NCBI RefSeq assembly: GCF_001870465.1
Contig: NZ_MDGK01000036.1
Coordinates: 30,084 to 94,083 of the forward strand
Length of the DNA: 64,000 nt
Direction: 5' to 3'
Source of the DNA: Pseudomonas extremorientalis
GTDB taxonomy: Bacteria > Pseudomonadota > Gammaproteobacteria > Pseudomonadales > Pseudomonadaceae
The notes under the pieces were generated by a model, which worked only from the letters and a program-made list of their open reading frames with translations, was not told the origin of the DNA and did not search any database. This document shows, one piece after another, positions 18,848 through 27,627 of this stretch. Positions within the stretch are counted from its first letter, which is position 1, and each line of letters begins with the position of its first letter. The translations under genes were made by a program, and so were the position numbers.

Positions 18848-18924
18848 ATTGGCTGTACCGTCAGCTCGACGCCCAAGGCCAGCATCAGCTTCTGGATCGT
18901 CTCGTTGTTTCCGGCGAGCGCCGG
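18814..18924 (-). pseudogene. C-terminal remnant of a HigA/XRE-type antitoxin
   Basis: Reading the minus strand gives ALAGNNETIQKLMLALGVELTV followed by about a dozen residues and a stop at 18814-18816. This matches the last helix of HigA-like addiction-module antidotes (helix, then ALGVEL and a short strand). The final residues are encoded by the right REP copy, so the original C-terminus seems to have been replaced. No helix-turn-helix start or toxin partner was found upstream, so the gene is decayed. It is short, so the assignment is tentative. Confidence 0.45.
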
Positions 18925-18994
18925 AACAAAAAACCCTGGTTCAGCACCTGCACAACCATCGGATGGATACTATGAGCGCTTGTTTCCCCAATGT

Positions 18995-19918
18995 TTAAAG
19001 CACCCGATCAAACAACGGCGCCACGTCATACCGCTGCTTCAACATCTGTGCATCCACCAAAAAGTCCGCCGTGGCCTGGGCCTCGCTGATAATCGTCGGC
19101 GAGATCGGCAGCACCTTGATTGCATCGCGCTTGAACCACACCTTGGCGATTTCCGGCGCCGACTGGTTGGCCTTCGCCCAGGCTTCGGCGTATTCATCGA
19201 CGTGGGTGTTGCTCCAGGCTCGGGCGCGAGTCAGGCGGGCAATGAAGTCTTTGATGATCGCGCTTTTCTGCGCCAGGGCCGGCTCGTACGCCACGATGTA
19301 GGTCGGCGCACTCATCAGGCCCTTGGCGTTGCGGATCAGGGTGCTGCCTTCTTTTTCCTGCAACGACACGTAGGGTTCCCAGGTGCCGAAGGCGTCGATG
19401 TCGCCCTGGGTCAACGCCAGGCTGGCCTCGGCCGGCAGCAGGTATTTGAAGTTGACGCTGCTGCGTGGCACCCCCGCTTCATCCAGCGCCTTGTACGCCA
19501 GTTGCTGGCTCCATGAGCCGTTCCAGATGGCGACGGTCTTGCCTTTGAGGTCGGCCACCGAGTGAATGCCCTTGCGCGCCACAATGCCCACGCCATCAAG
19601 GCTGGTCTGGGTGCTGGCGACGACTTTTACCGGTGCGCCGTTGGCGGCCAGGCTGATCACCGGGGTGTCGCCGACGATGCCCACATCCAGCGCGCCGCTG
19701 GCCACGGCCGAGGCTACCGGGGAACCGGTGTTGAAGCGCTTGAAGTCGACTTTGTACGGCAGGTCCTTCAGCTCGCCGGACAGCTCCAGCACGATGCGGT
19801 TGGAAAAGAACTGGTCACCCACGACGAGGGTCAACGGCTCGGCGGCGCTGGCCGACGGACCATAGAGCGCAAGGGAGGCCACGCCCAGCAAGGACAGCAG
19901 TGTTCGACGGTTGATCAT
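18995..19918 (-). CDS. Sulfonate/nitrate-type ABC substrate-binding protein (SsuA-like)
   Basis: A periplasmic binding protein of about 307 residues. Signal peptide MINRRTLLSLLGVASLALYGPSASA begins at the ATG at 19918; the GTG at 19930 lacks a ribosome site. Family features are SGALDVGIVGDTPVISLAANGAPVKVVAS and GIVARKGIHSVADLKGKTVAIWNGSWSQQLAYKALDEAG. No permease or ATPase gene is adjacent, so it must work with a transporter elsewhere. It is divergent from an SfnB/DszC-like flavoenzyme gene, which suggests a role in sulfur scavenging from organosulfur compounds. Confidence 0.85.
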   Translation of the reverse strand: MINRRTLLSLLGVASLALYGPSASAAEPLTLVVGDQFFSNRIVLELSGELKDLPYKVDFKRFNTGSPVASAVASGALDVGIVGDTPVISLAANGAPVKVVASTQTSLDGVGIVARKGIHSVADLKGKTVAIWNGSWSQQLAYKALDEAGVPRSSVNFKYLLPAEASLALTQGDIDAFGTWEPYVSLQEKEGSTLIRNAKGLMSAPTYIVAYEPALAQKSAIIKDFIARLTRARAWSNTHVDEYAEAWAKANQSAPEIAKVWFKRDAIKVLPISPTIISEAQATADFLVDAQMLKQRYDVAPLFDRVL

Positions 19919-20159
19919 GAAAAATCCCACAGGGTTAGAGGGTTGGTTTAACCATCTGTGGGCATGCAGTCTGGTCGCGTCAGGTAGAAACTAACGCAAT
20001 AAAAGCGCGGGGTTTAATACTGTTGGGCACTATCGATAGAACCGTCCCACAGGTCGCTAGTTGCTTTTCGTATTAAAACCTTCGCTGCCGCTGGGTTAGG
20101 GTGACGTCACCAGACCACTGGACCCCAGCACCTGAACCACTTTCAGCAAGGTCCATTGC

Positions 20160-21401
20160 ATGTCGATTCCCGCTTTGAATATCTGGGGCGCTCCGCCCAC
20201 TGCCCGCTACGAACAACTGGCCGCGCCGTTTCGCCCACTGTTTGCGCACATTCTCGCGCAGGCCGCCGAGGCGGATCAGACACGCGCCAGCCTCGCCACG
20301 GTGATCCAGCAACTGAACGCCCTGGGTTTGCCGCGCTGGCGCCTGCCGGCCAGTTATGGCGGCCAGGATGCGACCCTGGTCGAGCTGCTCACGCTGCTTG
20401 CGGAACTGTCCGCCGCCGACTCCAACATCACCCAGGCCCTGCGCGGCCACTTTGGTTTTTGCGAAGACGTACTCAGCGCCAAGGACCTCGACTGGCGCGC
20501 CAAGTGGCTGGACCGCCTCGGCCAAGGCGCCCTGCTCTCCCCCGGCAGCACCGAAGTCGGCAACGGAGCCCGTGGCGATTTCGACACCCGCCTGCACCGC
20601 GATGCCGCCGGCGCATTGCGCATCAGCGGCAAGAAGTTCTACACCACCGGCGCGCTCTACAGCGACCTGATCAATACCATCGCGACCGGTGAAAACGGCA
20701 CCGTGTATACGGTTGTCGTCGACCTGAAAGCCCCCGGCGTGAAGATCGTCGACGACTGGAACGGCTTCGGCCAACGCCTCACCGCCAGCGGCACCTGCAT
20801 CTTCGATCACGCACCGGTGATGGACAACGACGCGCGCCCCACCCAACAGCGCTTCGGCCATGGACAGTCGTTCTTCCAGCTCTACCACCTCAGCACCCTC
20901 GCCGGAATCGCCCGACGCGCCGCCCTCAGCGGTGCCGAAGAACTCAGCCAGCGCGCCCGCACCTTCACCACGGGCAATGCCGACACCGCAGGCCAGGACG
21001 TGCAACTGCTACAGGTGATTGGCGAAGTCGCGAGCCAAGCCTACGCTGCTCAAGCGATTGCCCAGCAAGCGGCGCAACGCCTGGAGTACACCGCGCAGTC
21101 TGTGATTGCCCATGACCAGCCACTGCATGACGATGATCCGCAGGTTGCATTGGCCGAGCTGGAAGTGTGCCTGGCGGTGAACCCGGTGGTGGATGCGACG
21201 CTGGCCGCGACCACCGCCTTGTTCGACGCCCTGGGCGCCAGTGCCACCGCCAGCAGCAAGGCGCTGGATCGGCTGTGGCGCAATGCGCGCACCCTGGCGA
21301 ACCATAACCCGCGGGTGTACAAGTCGCGGATCGTAGGCAATTACCTGGTCAATGGAGTCCTGCCGCCTGCGCAGTGGCGGGTGGGCGTGGCAAAGCACTG
21401 A
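20160..21401 (+). CDS. Acyl-CoA dehydrogenase-fold flavoenzyme (SfnB/DszC-like monooxygenase)
   Basis: A 413-residue flavoprotein with the acyl-CoA dehydrogenase fold: an N-terminal helical domain, a central GSTEVGN and RISGKKFYTTGALYSDLI region, and a C-terminal helical bundle ending HNPRVYKSRIVGNYLVNG. The active-site loops look like the DszC/SfnB branch, which uses reduced flavin to oxygenate organosulfur compounds, rather than a true dehydrogenase. An AGCAAGG site precedes the ATG. The divergent sulfonate-type binding protein supports a sulfur-starvation role. The exact substrate is unknown. Confidence 0.8.
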   Translation: MSIPALNIWGAPPTARYEQLAAPFRPLFAHILAQAAEADQTRASLATVIQQLNALGLPRWRLPASYGGQDATLVELLTLLAELSAADSNITQALRGHFGFCEDVLSAKDLDWRAKWLDRLGQGALLSPGSTEVGNGARGDFDTRLHRDAAGALRISGKKFYTTGALYSDLINTIATGENGTVYTVVVDLKAPGVKIVDDWNGFGQRLTASGTCIFDHAPVMDNDARPTQQRFGHGQSFFQLYHLSTLAGIARRAALSGAEELSQRARTFTTGNADTAGQDVQLLQVIGEVASQAYAAQAIAQQAAQRLEYTAQSVIAHDQPLHDDDPQVALAELEVCLAVNPVVDATLAATTALFDALGASATASSKALDRLWRNARTLANHNPRVYKSRIVGNYLVNGVLPPAQWRVGVAKH

Positions 21402-21428
21402 CAGTTCGAGGGCACAACAAAGATCAAA

Positions 21429-21518
21429 GGTGGGAGGGGGCTTGCCCCCGATTGCGGACATCCAGTCACTGCATTGTTAGTTGACCCATCGCCATCGGGG
21501 GCAAGCCCCCTCCCACAG
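21429..21518. repeat. REP doublet, second family
   Basis: GTGGGAGGGGGCTTGCCCCC near 21430-21449 and its inverted partner GGGGGCAAGCCCCCTCCCAC at 21497-21516 face each other across about 47 bases. They lie between the convergent flavoenzyme and ArgE-like genes and may also stop transcription. Confidence 0.8.
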
Positions 21519-21523
21519 GTAAC

Positions 21524-22672
21524 CTACACGCTCACAAACTTCAGCACCCGCGCCAACATCCGGTCGCAGGCCTGCAACTGCGCCAGGCTGATGAACTCGT
21601 CCGGTTTGTGGCCCTGCTCCATGCTGCCAGGCCCACACACCACCGTAGGAATACCGGCCTGGTCGAACAGACCCCCCTCTGTCCCAAAGGCCACCGTGCC
21701 AAAATCCTGCGAGCCACAGAACTGCGCCACCCATTCGGCGGCCTGGCTTTCAGGCGCTGTGGCCAGCCCGGGATAGCTCGACAACTCACTGATGCTGATC
21801 GCCGATTGCGCACTCACCGCGCGCATCGCCGGCAACAGGGAGTACTCGGCGTAGTCGCGCAGTTGCTGCACCACCTGCCAGGGATCCTGGGCCGGCAGCG
21901 AGCGCACTTCAAAGTCGAAACTGCAGTCCTGCGGCACGATATTGAGCGCCTTGCCGCCACTGATCAAACCAGTCTGCACCGTAGAAAACGCCGGGTCGAA
22001 ACGCGCATCCAGATGCTCTGGCGCCTTGAGCGTTTCGCCGAGCCGCACCCATTCGCTGACCAGGCGCGCCGCGTATTCAATGGCGTTCACGCCCGCCGGC
22101 GCGTACGCCGAATGGCACGCCGCGCCATGCACCTGGCAGCGCATCGCCAGCTTGCCTTTGTGGCCCAGCACCGGCTTGAGTTCGGTGGGTTCGCCAATCA
22201 CACACAGCAGCGGCTTGACCGGCTGCCCGTGGAACCGCTCGATCAGCGAGCGCACGCCCAGGCAACCGACTTCCTCATCGTAGGACAGCGCGATATGCAC
22301 CGGCATGCGCAACGGCGCCTGCACCAACGCCGGCACGCACGCCAGCACACAAGCGATGTAGCCCTTCATGTCCGCCGTGCCACGACCGTACAACTTGCCG
22401 TCCTGTTCGGTCAGCTCGAACGGCGCCACGCGCCAGCGCTGCCCGTCCACCGGCACCACATCGGTATGCCCGGACAACACGATGCCGGGCACCTGCGCCG
22501 GACCAATCGTCGCAAGCAGGTTGGCCTTGCTCTTGTGCGCGTTGTACACCAGCTCACAGGCCACGCCGTGGTCTTGCAAATAGGTGCGCACGAAGTCGAT
22601 CAAGGCCAGGTTGGATTCGCGGCTGGTGGTGTCGAAACGCACCAGTTGCGCCAGCAGGTCGCGGCTGTTCAT
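21524..22672 (-). CDS. argE: ArgE/DapE-family M20 deacylase
   Basis: A 382-residue zinc amidohydrolase that matches acetylornithine deacetylase. Metal-site parts are LSGHTDVVPVDG (His and Asp), GRGTADMKGYIACVLA (bridging Asp), SYDEEVGCLGVR (Glu-Glu) and CVIGEPTEL. The C-terminal GPGSMEQGHKPDEFI supplies the last histidine. It is the last gene of the 27416-21524 operon and overlaps the DUF1028 stop by 4 bases. In that context it more likely releases an N-acyl group from the imported compound than serves arginine synthesis. The gene symbol reflects family likeness only. Confidence 0.82.
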   Translation of the reverse strand: MNSRDLLAQLVRFDTTSRESNLALIDFVRTYLQDHGVACELVYNAHKSKANLLATIGPAQVPGIVLSGHTDVVPVDGQRWRVAPFELTEQDGKLYGRGTADMKGYIACVLACVPALVQAPLRMPVHIALSYDEEVGCLGVRSLIERFHGQPVKPLLCVIGEPTELKPVLGHKGKLAMRCQVHGAACHSAYAPAGVNAIEYAARLVSEWVRLGETLKAPEHLDARFDPAFSTVQTGLISGGKALNIVPQDCSFDFEVRSLPAQDPWQVVQQLRDYAEYSLLPAMRAVSAQSAISISELSSYPGLATAPESQAAEWVAQFCGSQDFGTVAFGTEGGLFDQAGIPTVVCGPGSMEQGHKPDEFISLAQLQACDRMLARVLKFVSV

Positions 22673-23343
22673 CGGTCATCTCCCGGCACCGCATAACCCG
22701 GTGCGATCTGCGGGTTGAGGGCGCGGTCGATGTAATCCTGCAGTTGCCCGCGATAGGCTTGCCAGAGTTGGTCGAGGGCGCTGATCGGGTCCGCATCGGC
22801 CCAATCCACACGCAGATTGACCACTGGCCACAGCAGGTCATCGACAATCACCAGCGCCGCCGAATGCACCGGCCCCGCTTCACCACCACCTGCCACACCG
22901 GCGTGCATCGCGGCCAGCAGGCGGTCGGCCAGGTGCCCCGGGGCCGCTTCGAACGCCGCCACCATGGCCTCGATTACGCCGGGGTTGGCCAACATGTTCC
23001 CTGCCGCCACGCATTGCTCGCCACTCACTGCGTGGTGAATACCCAGGGTCTGCGCACCGCTGAAATGCGCGGTGCGGCCCAAGTGATCAATCACGCTGAC
23101 CTGGCGATACTCGCTGTGATCCTGACCGGCCAACGTCGCCAGCGCTTCACTCGGTGTCAGGCCCTGCTCCAGTAAATCCAGCACCTGAGGCCCCAGGCTC
23201 GGCAAGGTAATGTTCTGCGATGCCACCGCGCCCACGCCGGGACGCAGCCATGGGCAACGCGCGCCCACGGCAATGCTCGATGAGCTGATCGCAATGCCCA
23301 ACTGGCCCGTCTCGGCGCAGCGGGCGACAACGGAAAACGTCAT
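22669..23343 (-). CDS. DUF1028-family Ntn-hydrolase-like protein
   Basis: A 224-residue protein of the DUF1028 family, which has an Ntn-hydrolase-like fold. The start MTFSVVARCAETGQLGIAISSSSIAVGARCPWLRPGVGAVASQ is characteristic; AAGNMLANPGVIEAMVAAFE follows in the middle. An Ntn hydrolase would need a nucleophile exposed at or near the N-terminus. It is coupled to the ArgE-like gene and 10 bases after the aldolase gene. Hydrolysis of an amide in the pathway is inferred, not known. Confidence 0.82.
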   Translation of the reverse strand: MTFSVVARCAETGQLGIAISSSSIAVGARCPWLRPGVGAVASQNITLPSLGPQVLDLLEQGLTPSEALATLAGQDHSEYRQVSVIDHLGRTAHFSGAQTLGIHHAVSGEQCVAAGNMLANPGVIEAMVAAFEAAPGHLADRLLAAMHAGVAGGGEAGPVHSAALVIVDDLLWPVVNLRVDWADADPISALDQLWQAYRGQLQDYIDRALNPQIAPGYAVPGDDR

Positions 23344-23353
23344 GGAGGTGTCC

Positions 23354-24085
23354 TCAATCGAGCACGGAAGGGTCAGCGTCGATCATCAGCTGCTTCATTT
23401 CTTCGAAATGCTGGCGCGAAAAGTCCGCGATGCCTTCCCAGCCCCGCGCGGTTTTTTCCGCCACTTCATCGGACAGCACCCGCAACGGCTGTCCGGTGGA
23501 CCAGGCCGTGACGAGGATCTGGCAGGAACGTTCCAGGGTCCAGATGTCGTCGAACGCTTCACCGATGGAACCGGCCGTGACCATTACGCCGTGGTTACCC
23601 ATCAACAAGCGCGTCTTGCCGTCGAGCAACCCGGCCAGCCGTGCGCCTTCGGCCTCGGTGTCGGCCATGCCGCCGTACAGCTCGTCCACGGCCACGCGGT
23701 TGAAGTAACGCGCGGTGTTCTGGTCGATCGGCGGGATGTGCGGCCTGGCCAGGCACGCCACCGCCGTGGTGTACACCGGGTGCAGGTGCAGCACCGCACG
23801 GGTCTGTGGCAACAGCCGGTGGATCTGCCCATGGATCGACCAGGCCGTGGCGTCCACGTTGGGGTGATCGGCACAGGCCGTGTCGTGCGCATTCAACAGC
23901 AACAGATCGCTCGCGCGGATACGCGAAAAGTGCTTCCACTTCGGGTTGAGCAGAAACTGTTTGCCATCGGCCGAAACGGCGGCACTGAAGTGGTTGGCCA
24001 CCGCTTCATGCATGCCCAGATGGGCGATGATGCGAAAGGTCGCCGCCAGGTCGATGCGCGTCTGTTCTTCGTGGGATAACGCCAT
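23354..24085 (-). CDS. Class II aldolase/adducin-family protein
   Basis: About 243 residues of the class II aldolase/adducin fold (relatives: fuculose-phosphate aldolase, ribulose-5-P epimerase, decarboxylases). The metal histidines appear in RAVLHLHPVYTT (H-x-H) and LLMGNHGVMVTAG. ANHFSAAVSADGKQFLLNPK is the usual N-terminal loop. The ATG at 24085 has a GGAGAG site and starts ahead of the conserved region; a longer frame to 24127 is less likely. It is the fourth gene of the operon. It may cleave or decarboxylate a C-C bond in the degraded compound. Confidence 0.85.
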   Translation of the reverse strand: MALSHEEQTRIDLAATFRIIAHLGMHEAVANHFSAAVSADGKQFLLNPKWKHFSRIRASDLLLLNAHDTACADHPNVDATAWSIHGQIHRLLPQTRAVLHLHPVYTTAVACLARPHIPPIDQNTARYFNRVAVDELYGGMADTEAEGARLAGLLDGKTRLLMGNHGVMVTAGSIGEAFDDIWTLERSCQILVTAWSTGQPLRVLSDEVAEKTARGWEGIADFSRQHFEEMKQLMIDADPSVLD

Positions 24086-24139
24086 GGATCGCTCTCCGCA
24101 GGGCGCGGCCGCAGGCGAATGCGGCACGCGCGTGTAGGT

Positions 24140-24970
24140 TTACTTCGGCATCAGTGCGGCGATGTCGGCATCGGTCGGCGCTTGGAAGTTGTACTTCTTG
24201 AGCAGGGCGGCGTACTCCGGCGTGGCGCGGTATTTTTCCAGGCCGTCGAGCAGGGCTTTTTTTACCGTGTCATTGCCTTTCTTCACGCCGAAGCCGTTGA
24301 GCACCGGGTAGATCAGGGTGTCGGACGAGATCACCACGCGGCTGCCGAGCTTGTCGATCACGCCTCGGGCCACGGCGGCATCGGTGATCTGCGCTTCGAC
24401 GGCGTGGGCCAGCAGCGCCTGGGTGGTTTGCGGGTCAGTGCTGTATTCGCTGATCTGGATCGGCTTCAGGCCCTTGGCGACGCAGTATTCGGTGGACAGC
24501 TTGTTCATCTGCGCCAGCCACGAGGTGGCCCCCATGGAGCCGATCTTGTGGCCGCAGAACTCTTCCGGGGTCTTGGGCTGGAAGGCGCTGTCCTTGAGGG
24601 TGAGGATCGACTCGCCGCTTTTCAGATAAGGGATCATGTCGATCACTTTGACCCGCTCGGCGGTGATGTACATCGACGAGTTGGTCACATCGAAACGCCC
24701 GGCCTGCAGGCCAGTGATCAGGTTGGGGAAGCGTGTGTCGAGGGTCTCGACCTGGCGGCCCATGACCTTGCCCAGGCCGTCCATGAACTCGATATCAAAA
24801 CCCGCCGGCTTGTTGTTATCCATGTACTCATAGGGGAAGAACGTCACGTCGGAACCGGCGATGATCTTGCCGTCCTGCTGGAACGCCGAAGCGGCCAACG
24901 AGGTCAGTGCAACGGCTGCGCCCAGCAGGCACACGGCAAGGGGACGAACACTTTTACGAAACGCTGTCAT
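24140..24970 (-). CDS. Family 3 ABC solute-binding protein (amino acid type)
   Basis: A periplasmic binding protein of 276 residues. The ATG at 24970 starts the signal peptide MTAFRKSVRPLAVCLLGAAV ending LAASAFQ; the open frame extends to 25237 but has no such start. Features are IAGSDVTFFPYEYMDNNKPAGFDIEFMDGLGKVMGR and the amino-acid-type end LLKKYNFQ. It lies in the operon with the fused permease-ATPase, with the PhyH gene between them. Together they form one importer for an amino acid-like or opine-like molecule. Confidence 0.88.
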   Translation of the reverse strand: MTAFRKSVRPLAVCLLGAAVALTSLAASAFQQDGKIIAGSDVTFFPYEYMDNNKPAGFDIEFMDGLGKVMGRQVETLDTRFPNLITGLQAGRFDVTNSSMYITAERVKVIDMIPYLKSGESILTLKDSAFQPKTPEEFCGHKIGSMGATSWLAQMNKLSTEYCVAKGLKPIQISEYSTDPQTTQALLAHAVEAQITDAAVARGVIDKLGSRVVISSDTLIYPVLNGFGVKKGNDTVKKALLDGLEKYRATPEYAALLKKYNFQAPTDADIAALMPK

Positions 24971-24998
24971 GGTGATTACCTGCAAGGGTTTAGGGGGG

Positions 24999-25871
24999 TT
25001 AGGCAGTGGCTGAATCTTGTCCCGCCTGTTGCACGAAGAACGAGGCGCCACGAGGCTTCTGCGGCAGGCGCATGTGGTTGTCGGTGGAACGCACCAGGCC
25101 ACTTTCCTCACCGGCCACCAACAGGCCGGCATGTGCGCTGGGCAACGGGTTTTCGCCGAAGGGCAGCGCGTCTTCAGCGGCATAGACACTGATGAACAGC
25201 GTGCGCGGCAGTTCGGTCTCGTTTGGGCTGGAAGCATGCAAAAGCCGGGTGTGCATGAAGCACACCGAGCCGGCCGGCCCGTAGCAGGCCACCGGTTGCT
25301 GGCAGTGTTGCGCGACCACGCTGTCGTCCACCGAACCGGTGAAACGCTGATGCTGCCAGTGCGACCACAGCGGGCCTTTGTGGCTGCCGGGGATCACGTT
25401 CAGCGGGCCGTTCTGCGGCGTCACTTCGCTGACCATCAGCAAGGCGGTGACGATGTCGTCGTTGCTGTGGGGCGTGAACAGGAAGTCCTGGTGCCACTTC
25501 ACCTGGGTCGCGGTGTGGGGCAGTTTGGAGTTGATCTTGCTGTGGTGAAAACGCGTACCCTGGGCGCCGATCAGTTGCGCGGAAATCGCCGCCATGCGCG
25601 AGTGCAACGCCACGCGCTCATAGGCCGGCGAAATCTCCGTGGGCGAGCTGACCCGGCGCAGGGACGGGTGGTCGGCGCGGTGGTCGCCCTCCAGGTCAAA
25701 GCGCTCACGGCCATCGACAGTGGCGCCCCAGCCCCGGTCATGGCTGCGGCTTTCTTCCACCCATTGGTCGAAGTCGTGCTGCAACGCGGCCACTTCATCC
25801 TGCGACAGCACGCCTTCGACCACCAGGAAGCCGTCGCGCTGGAATTGTTCGATTTGCGATTGCTCGATCAT
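24999..25871 (-). CDS. Phytanoyl-CoA dioxygenase (PhyH) family Fe(II)/2-oxoglutarate oxygenase
   Basis: A 290-residue non-haem iron oxygenase. The iron triad is visible as VKWHQDFLFT (His-x-Asp, residues about 126-128) and the distal histidine in HTRLLHASSPNETE.R near residues 205-216, with an arginine after it for 2-oxoglutarate. PGSHKGPLW is another family mark. It would hydroxylate the imported compound using oxygen and 2-oxoglutarate. It sits 27 bases after the permease-ATPase gene and 28 bases before the binding-protein gene. Confidence 0.88.
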   Translation of the reverse strand: MIEQSQIEQFQRDGFLVVEGVLSQDEVAALQHDFDQWVEESRSHDRGWGATVDGRERFDLEGDHRADHPSLRRVSSPTEISPAYERVALHSRMAAISAQLIGAQGTRFHHSKINSKLPHTATQVKWHQDFLFTPHSNDDIVTALLMVSEVTPQNGPLNVIPGSHKGPLWSHWQHQRFTGSVDDSVVAQHCQQPVACYGPAGSVCFMHTRLLHASSPNETELPRTLFISVYAAEDALPFGENPLPSAHAGLLVAGEESGLVRSTDNHMRLPQKPRGASFFVQQAGQDSATA

Positions 25872-25898
25872 TTTAGTGTTTCCTGAACGTTAAAGAGA

Positions 25899-27416
25899 TC
25901 ACGCCAGCGAGACGTCCTTGAGGAACGCCTCCACGCGTGGGTTGTGGCCGCTGCGCAAGACGCCCGGCGTGTCGTCGCAGACCACGCGGCCCTTCTCCAT
26001 GAACACGATGCGGTCGGAGACCTTGAAGGCAAAGTTCATCTCGTGGGTGACGATGACCATGGTGATGCCCTCCTCGGCCAGGGCTTCGATCACCTGCAGC
26101 ACCTCGTTGACCTTCTCCGGGTCCAGCGCCGAGGTAGGCTCATCGAACAGCATGATCTGCGGGCGCATCATCAAGGCGCGGGCGATGGCTACGCGTTGCT
26201 GTTGGCCGCCAGACAACTGGTGCGGGTACTTCCAGGCGTGGTCGAGCATGCCGACCTTGTGCAGCAGCGCGTAGGCCTGTTGCTTGAGTTCGGCGGTCGC
26301 GCCCAGGCGGTGGTACTTGGGCGCCATCAGCAGGTTGTCGAGCACGCTCAAGTGCGGGAACAGGTTGAAGCTCTGGAACACCATGCCGATGTGCAGGCGA
26401 TGCTCGGCGTGCTCGATGTACTGGGGTTTCTGCGCGCCGACTTTGTTCAAGTGGATGAAGGGTTGGCCATTGATCCTGATCTCGCCGTTGTCCAGTTGCT
26501 CCAGACCATTAAGCAGGCGGATCAGCGTGGTCTTGCCGGAGCCCGACGGACCGATCACAGACACCACTTCACCGGGCTGGATCTGCAGATTCACCGAGCC
26601 CAATACCTCGATATCGTTGTAGGCCTTGTGCAACCGCGTGGCCTGCAACGCCGACTCGCCATTATTGGCCGGGCGCGCCAAGGCAGTGCGCTGCTGGGTC
26701 GCCAGGGCCAGCACCGCCGCATCGGGAACACGGGACACGTTGCGCTGGTTGACGTCGAGAAAGCGCTCCAGGCGCTTGAGCAGGAAGTCGAACACCGTGA
26801 CGATAAACACATAGAAGAACGCCACCGCCGCCATGGTTTCGATCACCAGGAAGTTCTGCGAATACAGGCGCTGGCCGACCATCAGGATCTCGGTCAGGGA
26901 GATCACCGACACCAGGGAGGTGAGCTTGACGATGGAGATGTATTCGTTGGCCAGCGACGGCAACGCTACCCGCAGCGCCTGGGGAATTACCACGCGCCAC
27001 TGGGTGCCGAAGAACTTCAGGCCCAGCGCACGAGCCGCCTCGCCCTGCCCTTTGGGAATCGACAGCAGGCCACCGCGATGGATCTCAGCCACGTAGGCGG
27101 TCTCGCAGATCACCAGGGCCAACAGGCCGGACCAGAACGGGTCGGCCAGCACCGCCGAGGTACCGGGCAACGCTTGCGGCAGGTTGTAGATAAAGATCAG
27201 CAGCACCAGCAACGGCAGGCTGCGAAATAGCCAGATGTAGCCGCGGGCCGGCACGCTCAGCAGGCCATGTCTGGATTGCTTGGCCAGGGCCAGCAGAAAG
27301 CCCAGGCCAATGCTCAACACCCAGGTCAGGGTGCTGAGCTTGATCACCGTCCACGTCGCGCGCCAGAACTCGGCATCGCCCAGCAAACCCAACATGTAGT
27401 TCCAGTCGAATGTCAT
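25899..27416 (-). CDS. Fused ABC permease-ATPase for amino acid-type uptake
   Basis: A 505-residue fusion. Residues about 1-225 are a HisMQ-type permease (YIWLFRSLPLLVLLIFIYNLPQ; EAARALGLKFFGTQWRVVIPQALRVALPSLANEYISIVK). A linker to about 255 follows. The rest is a complete ATPase with Walker A GPSGSGKTT (about 286-294), QSFNLFPHLSVLDN, signature LSGGQQQRVAIARAL (about 400), Walker B IMLFDEPTSALDPEK and the switch VTHE. These are normally two genes. The frame is continuous with no internal stop, so the fusion looks real. One polypeptide would dimerise to give the full transporter with the binding protein encoded downstream. Confidence 0.9.
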   Translation of the reverse strand: MTFDWNYMLGLLGDAEFWRATWTVIKLSTLTWVLSIGLGFLLALAKQSRHGLLSVPARGYIWLFRSLPLLVLLIFIYNLPQALPGTSAVLADPFWSGLLALVICETAYVAEIHRGGLLSIPKGQGEAARALGLKFFGTQWRVVIPQALRVALPSLANEYISIVKLTSLVSVISLTEILMVGQRLYSQNFLVIETMAAVAFFYVFIVTVFDFLLKRLERFLDVNQRNVSRVPDAAVLALATQQRTALARPANNGESALQATRLHKAYNDIEVLGSVNLQIQPGEVVSVIGPSGSGKTTLIRLLNGLEQLDNGEIRINGQPFIHLNKVGAQKPQYIEHAEHRLHIGMVFQSFNLFPHLSVLDNLLMAPKYHRLGATAELKQQAYALLHKVGMLDHAWKYPHQLSGGQQQRVAIARALMMRPQIMLFDEPTSALDPEKVNEVLQVIEALAEEGITMVIVTHEMNFAFKVSDRIVFMEKGRVVCDDTPGVLRSGHNPRVEAFLKDVSLA

Positions 27417-27551
27417 CGTCGCTGTGCCCTGAGAAGTTGATCTACATCGATGGGTTCAGAGTCGTGGCGGGAGGCGGTTGGGGTCAATTCGTAAAAGCCG
27501 GGGCACTGGGTAGGCAGAACCTATGCAGCCTGAGAGCAACCAAAATCCAAT

Positions 27552-27573
27552 GTGGGAGGGGGCCCCCTCCCAC
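27552..27573. repeat. Perfect 22-base palindrome, collapsed REP pair
   Basis: GTGGGAGGGGG followed at once by CCCCCTCCCAC, with no loop bases. It looks like the two arms of the second REP family (as at 21429-21518) joined by deletion of the middle. It lies between the LysR gene and the permease-ATPase gene. Confidence 0.75.
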
Positions 27574-27627
27574 CTTTGGTGCAGGCTTGAATCGGCCGTA
27601 TTGCGCATGCCACTTACTGGTGCAAGC

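Noticed and set aside
20055..20080. Sigma-54 promoter before the SfnB/DszC-like gene
   Set aside because: GG and GC elements are present, but their spacing is one base short, so it was not called.
21429..21518. CRISPR-like repeats
   Set aside because: The inverted G/C-rich units are REP doublets; there are no evenly spaced direct repeats with spacers anywhere in the window.
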